From: Oribacterium sinus
Lineage (GTDB): Bacteria; Bacillota; Clostridia; Lachnospirales; Lachnospiraceae
Assembly: GCF_014202695.1 (NCBI RefSeq)
Contig: NZ_JACHHH010000011.1
Coordinates: 44,268 to 108,267 of the forward strand
DNA: 64,000 nt
Direction of reading: 5' to 3'
Numbering within the stretch: the first letter of the stretch is position 1; every line of letters starts with the position of its first letter. The notes below the pieces were generated by a model. It searched no databases. It saw only the letters and a list, made by a program, of their open reading frames with translations, and was not told where the DNA came from. Below, piece by piece: positions 62,520 to 64,000 of this stretch. The position numbers and the translations under genes were made by a program.

Positions 62520-63764
62520 TTATGCAGTAGGAACGATAATCTCTACACGTCTGTTTTGCTGTCTTCCCTCTGCGGTATCATTGGTAGCAACAGGACGGCT
62601 TTCTCCGTAACCGTGGGTGGTGATTTCCGCCGTCACTCCTTGAGAAGCCAGATAAGTCTTTACAGCGTTGGCACGATTCTCGGAAAGAACCTGGTTATGC
62701 TCATCCGTATCCATGGAGTCGGTATGTCCGTCAATCTGGAATGCGGTAATTCCCGCTTCCTTTAATACCGTTGCCAAATCATTTAAAATCTTCTCCGCAT
62801 CCGGACGAATATCATATTTATCCACATCGAAAAGCACGCCGGAATCCAAGGTAATCAAAAGGCTGTTAGCCTCCAGACTTGGGACTGCGGGAACCATGGA
62901 AAGCTTTGGCAGCTTGGTAGGCTTCTCCAAAGGCTTGGCATCTACAGTCTTTTCGTCATAGCCAAGGGAAATCACTGCCTTTCCCTGTCCATCGTTTTTA
63001 ATGGTCAAACCGGTCTCGCTGTTATAGTAGCTTCCGCTTCCATCCGGCTTTACATCAATGTCAATAGATCCCTGGGTATAGCTGGTGGAATAATCGCTGA
63101 CCATCATGGTAATGTCCTTCTTCGTGTCGGTGAAGATTCCATTGCCACCTTCGCTAACCTGGAGCGTAATATCCTGTCCATCATCGGAATACTGTCCGGT
63201 ACCGTCAGAATTCACCTGTAAGGTGATTCCCTTCTGCTCATCCACATATTGTCCGGAACCATCGGTATTTCTCTGGATGGTAAGACCTCTCTCCGCATCC
63301 ACATACTGTCCTGCACCGTTTCCGTCAGTCTGCACGGTAAGACCGTCGGCGCTCATCTGACCGGCTCCTCCTTCTCCCAACTGCATCACACTGTTTCCAC
63401 GGAAAATCTGATCATTCTCCAGCTTTACAGGGGTAACGGTGATACCGGGAACGGAACTTAAGGCTTCTGTCTTGTCCATAGTAATCTTCGCTGCAGGATT
63501 TTCAAAAATGCCAAGGCCGTTAATCTCCACTGCCGGAATCGCGGGAATCTCTCCCAAAGCATACCCGGGAACAATGAGATCCTTTGCATCGGAAGCTTCT
63601 TCCTTTTCGGTTTCCTCTTCCGTTTCCTTTTCCGTTTCTTCTTTTGTTTCCTTTTCTGTCTCTTCCTTTTCTACACTGCTGGGCTCTGCTGCTTTCTTAC
63701 CGCCACAGGCACTCATCATGATAGCAAATGACAAAGCGATAATAGGATAAATCTTTTTCTTCAT
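62520..63764 (-). CDS. OmpA-domain lipoprotein with internal beta repeats
   Basis: About 414 residues from the ATG at 63764. Signal peptide MKKKIYPIIALSFAIMMSA and lipobox Cys (SACGG) precede a Glu/Lys/Thr low-complexity segment (about 25-45). Residues about 138-268 are six or seven repeats of 20-23 residues with the pattern DGxGxYxDxxxGITLQV. The C-terminal OmpA/MotB domain has LDSGVLFDVDKYDIRPDAEK, IDGHTDSMDTDEHNQVLSEN and a NRRVEI end, the peptidoglycan-binding fold with the Asp/Arg DAP-binding residues. In a monoderm it would tie the membrane lipoprotein to the wall. It is monocistronic. Confidence 0.85.
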   Translation of the reverse strand: MKKKIYPIIALSFAIMMSACGGKKAAEPSSVEKEETEKETKEETEKETEEETEKEEASDAKDLIVPGYALGEIPAIPAVEINGLGIFENPAAKITMDKTEALSSVPGITVTPVKLENDQIFRGNSVMQLGEGGAGQMSADGLTVQTDGNGAGQYVDAERGLTIQRNTDGSGQYVDEQKGITLQVNSDGTGQYSDDGQDITLQVSEGGNGIFTDTKKDITMMVSDYSTSYTQGSIDIDVKPDGSGSYYNSETGLTIKNDGQGKAVISLGYDEKTVDAKPLEKPTKLPKLSMVPAVPSLEANSLLITLDSGVLFDVDKYDIRPDAEKILNDLATVLKEAGITAFQIDGHTDSMDTDEHNQVLSENRANAVKTYLASQGVTAEITTHGYGESRPVATNDTAEGRQQNRRVEIIVPTA

Positions 63765-63919
63765 ACTCTTCCTTTCCTCCAAAAGCTTTTACAAAGCGGA
63801 ACTCGGCACTATAACATTCTTTTCCTACCGAAAACCGACAAGTTGCCCCAGTAGTGTATCAAAAATACGCGAAAAAGTATATTTATTTAATATTTTTATA
63901 AAATTTTCCAAAAATGAAA

Positions 63920-63959
63920 AAGTAAATTCCACTCATCTGTCTCCCGGTAGATTTTACTT
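63920..63959 (-). terminator. probable terminator of a gene beyond the right edge
   Basis: On the minus strand AAGTAAAATCTAC and GTGGAATTTACTT form an imperfect stem followed by TTTTCATTTTT. It would end a minus-strand unit starting outside the window. The rest of 63765-64000 holds AT-rich promoter-type sequence for the OmpA-domain gene. Confidence 0.55.
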
Positions 63960-64000
63960 CTGCACAGTTGATATTTTCTCTTTCACATTTCTCATGGTAT

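Overview
The window looks like a chromosome segment of a low-to-mid GC monoderm Clostridia bacterium. The lineage is most likely Lachnospiraceae, perhaps an oral or gut Oribacterium-like organism. This is inferred from protein style, the gdpP-rplI-dnaB block, MecA, Cna-B/SpaA adhesin domains, PyrK/PyrD type B and selenium-dependent molybdenum hydroxylase accessory genes. No rRNA, tRNA, CRISPR array, phage or complete insertion sequence was seen.

Layout. 0-2.5 kb (all minus): a CvfB-like S1 protein cut by the window edge, an acyl-ACP thioesterase, MscL with a zinc-ribbon tail, and a small membrane protein. 2.6-10.9 kb (minus): a sialic acid / amino sugar catabolic operon, transcribed nanE, sugar-binding lipoprotein, two permeases, nanA, SGNH esterase, ROK kinase, nagA. 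It has a promoter before nanE and a terminator-like hairpin after the binding-protein gene. 11-15 kb: an AlaX-like tRNA-editing protein, a HAD phosphatase and MalQ. 15-21.4 kb: a full pyrimidine operon, pyrC-K-D-F-E-B-I, with a good promoter ahead of pyrC. 21.5-26.6 kb: an AraC regulator coupled to an orphan HicB-like protein, an Rpn nuclease, RsmI, a two-domain Mop protein and an AEC transporter. 27-35.5 kb: one giant (2845 aa) surface adhesin with many SpaA/Cna-B-like modules. Upstream of it lies a promoter-to-terminator unit of about 190 nt that is probably a non-coding RNA. 36-46.8 kb: DUF1858, MecA, a DUF4300 lipoprotein, a GH114-type protein, a HEAT-repeat protein, DnaB, L9, GdpP, a cell-wall-binding-like secreted protein and a Wzz-like protein. 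46.9-54.5 kb: purine catabolism (YqeB, YqeC, MocA-like, guanine deaminase, NCS2 permease, adenine deaminase). 54.7-64 kb: a dicarboxylate/amino acid symporter, a DUF898 protein, a complete opp-type peptide/nickel ABC transporter, and an OmpA-domain lipoprotein with internal beta repeats.

Three signals are not explained by ordinary annotation. (1) Two copies of a 140-141 bp palindromic intergenic element (core 25403-25542 and 45174-45314) share an 18-bp terminal inverted repeat. Their inner hairpins keep the same geometry with different sequence. Each sits between convergent genes, and in each the inverted repeat extends outward to the stop codons of the flanking genes. (2) Short tandem repeats of 14-17 bp lie close behind stop codons of several unrelated genes (ROK kinase, pyrE, GH114, symporter, OmpA), and in-frame repeats expand several proteins (AlaX-like, DUF4300, YqeC). 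(3) A candidate structured RNA lies upstream of the adhesin. Dyad-symmetric operator-like sites also recur upstream of two lipoprotein genes.
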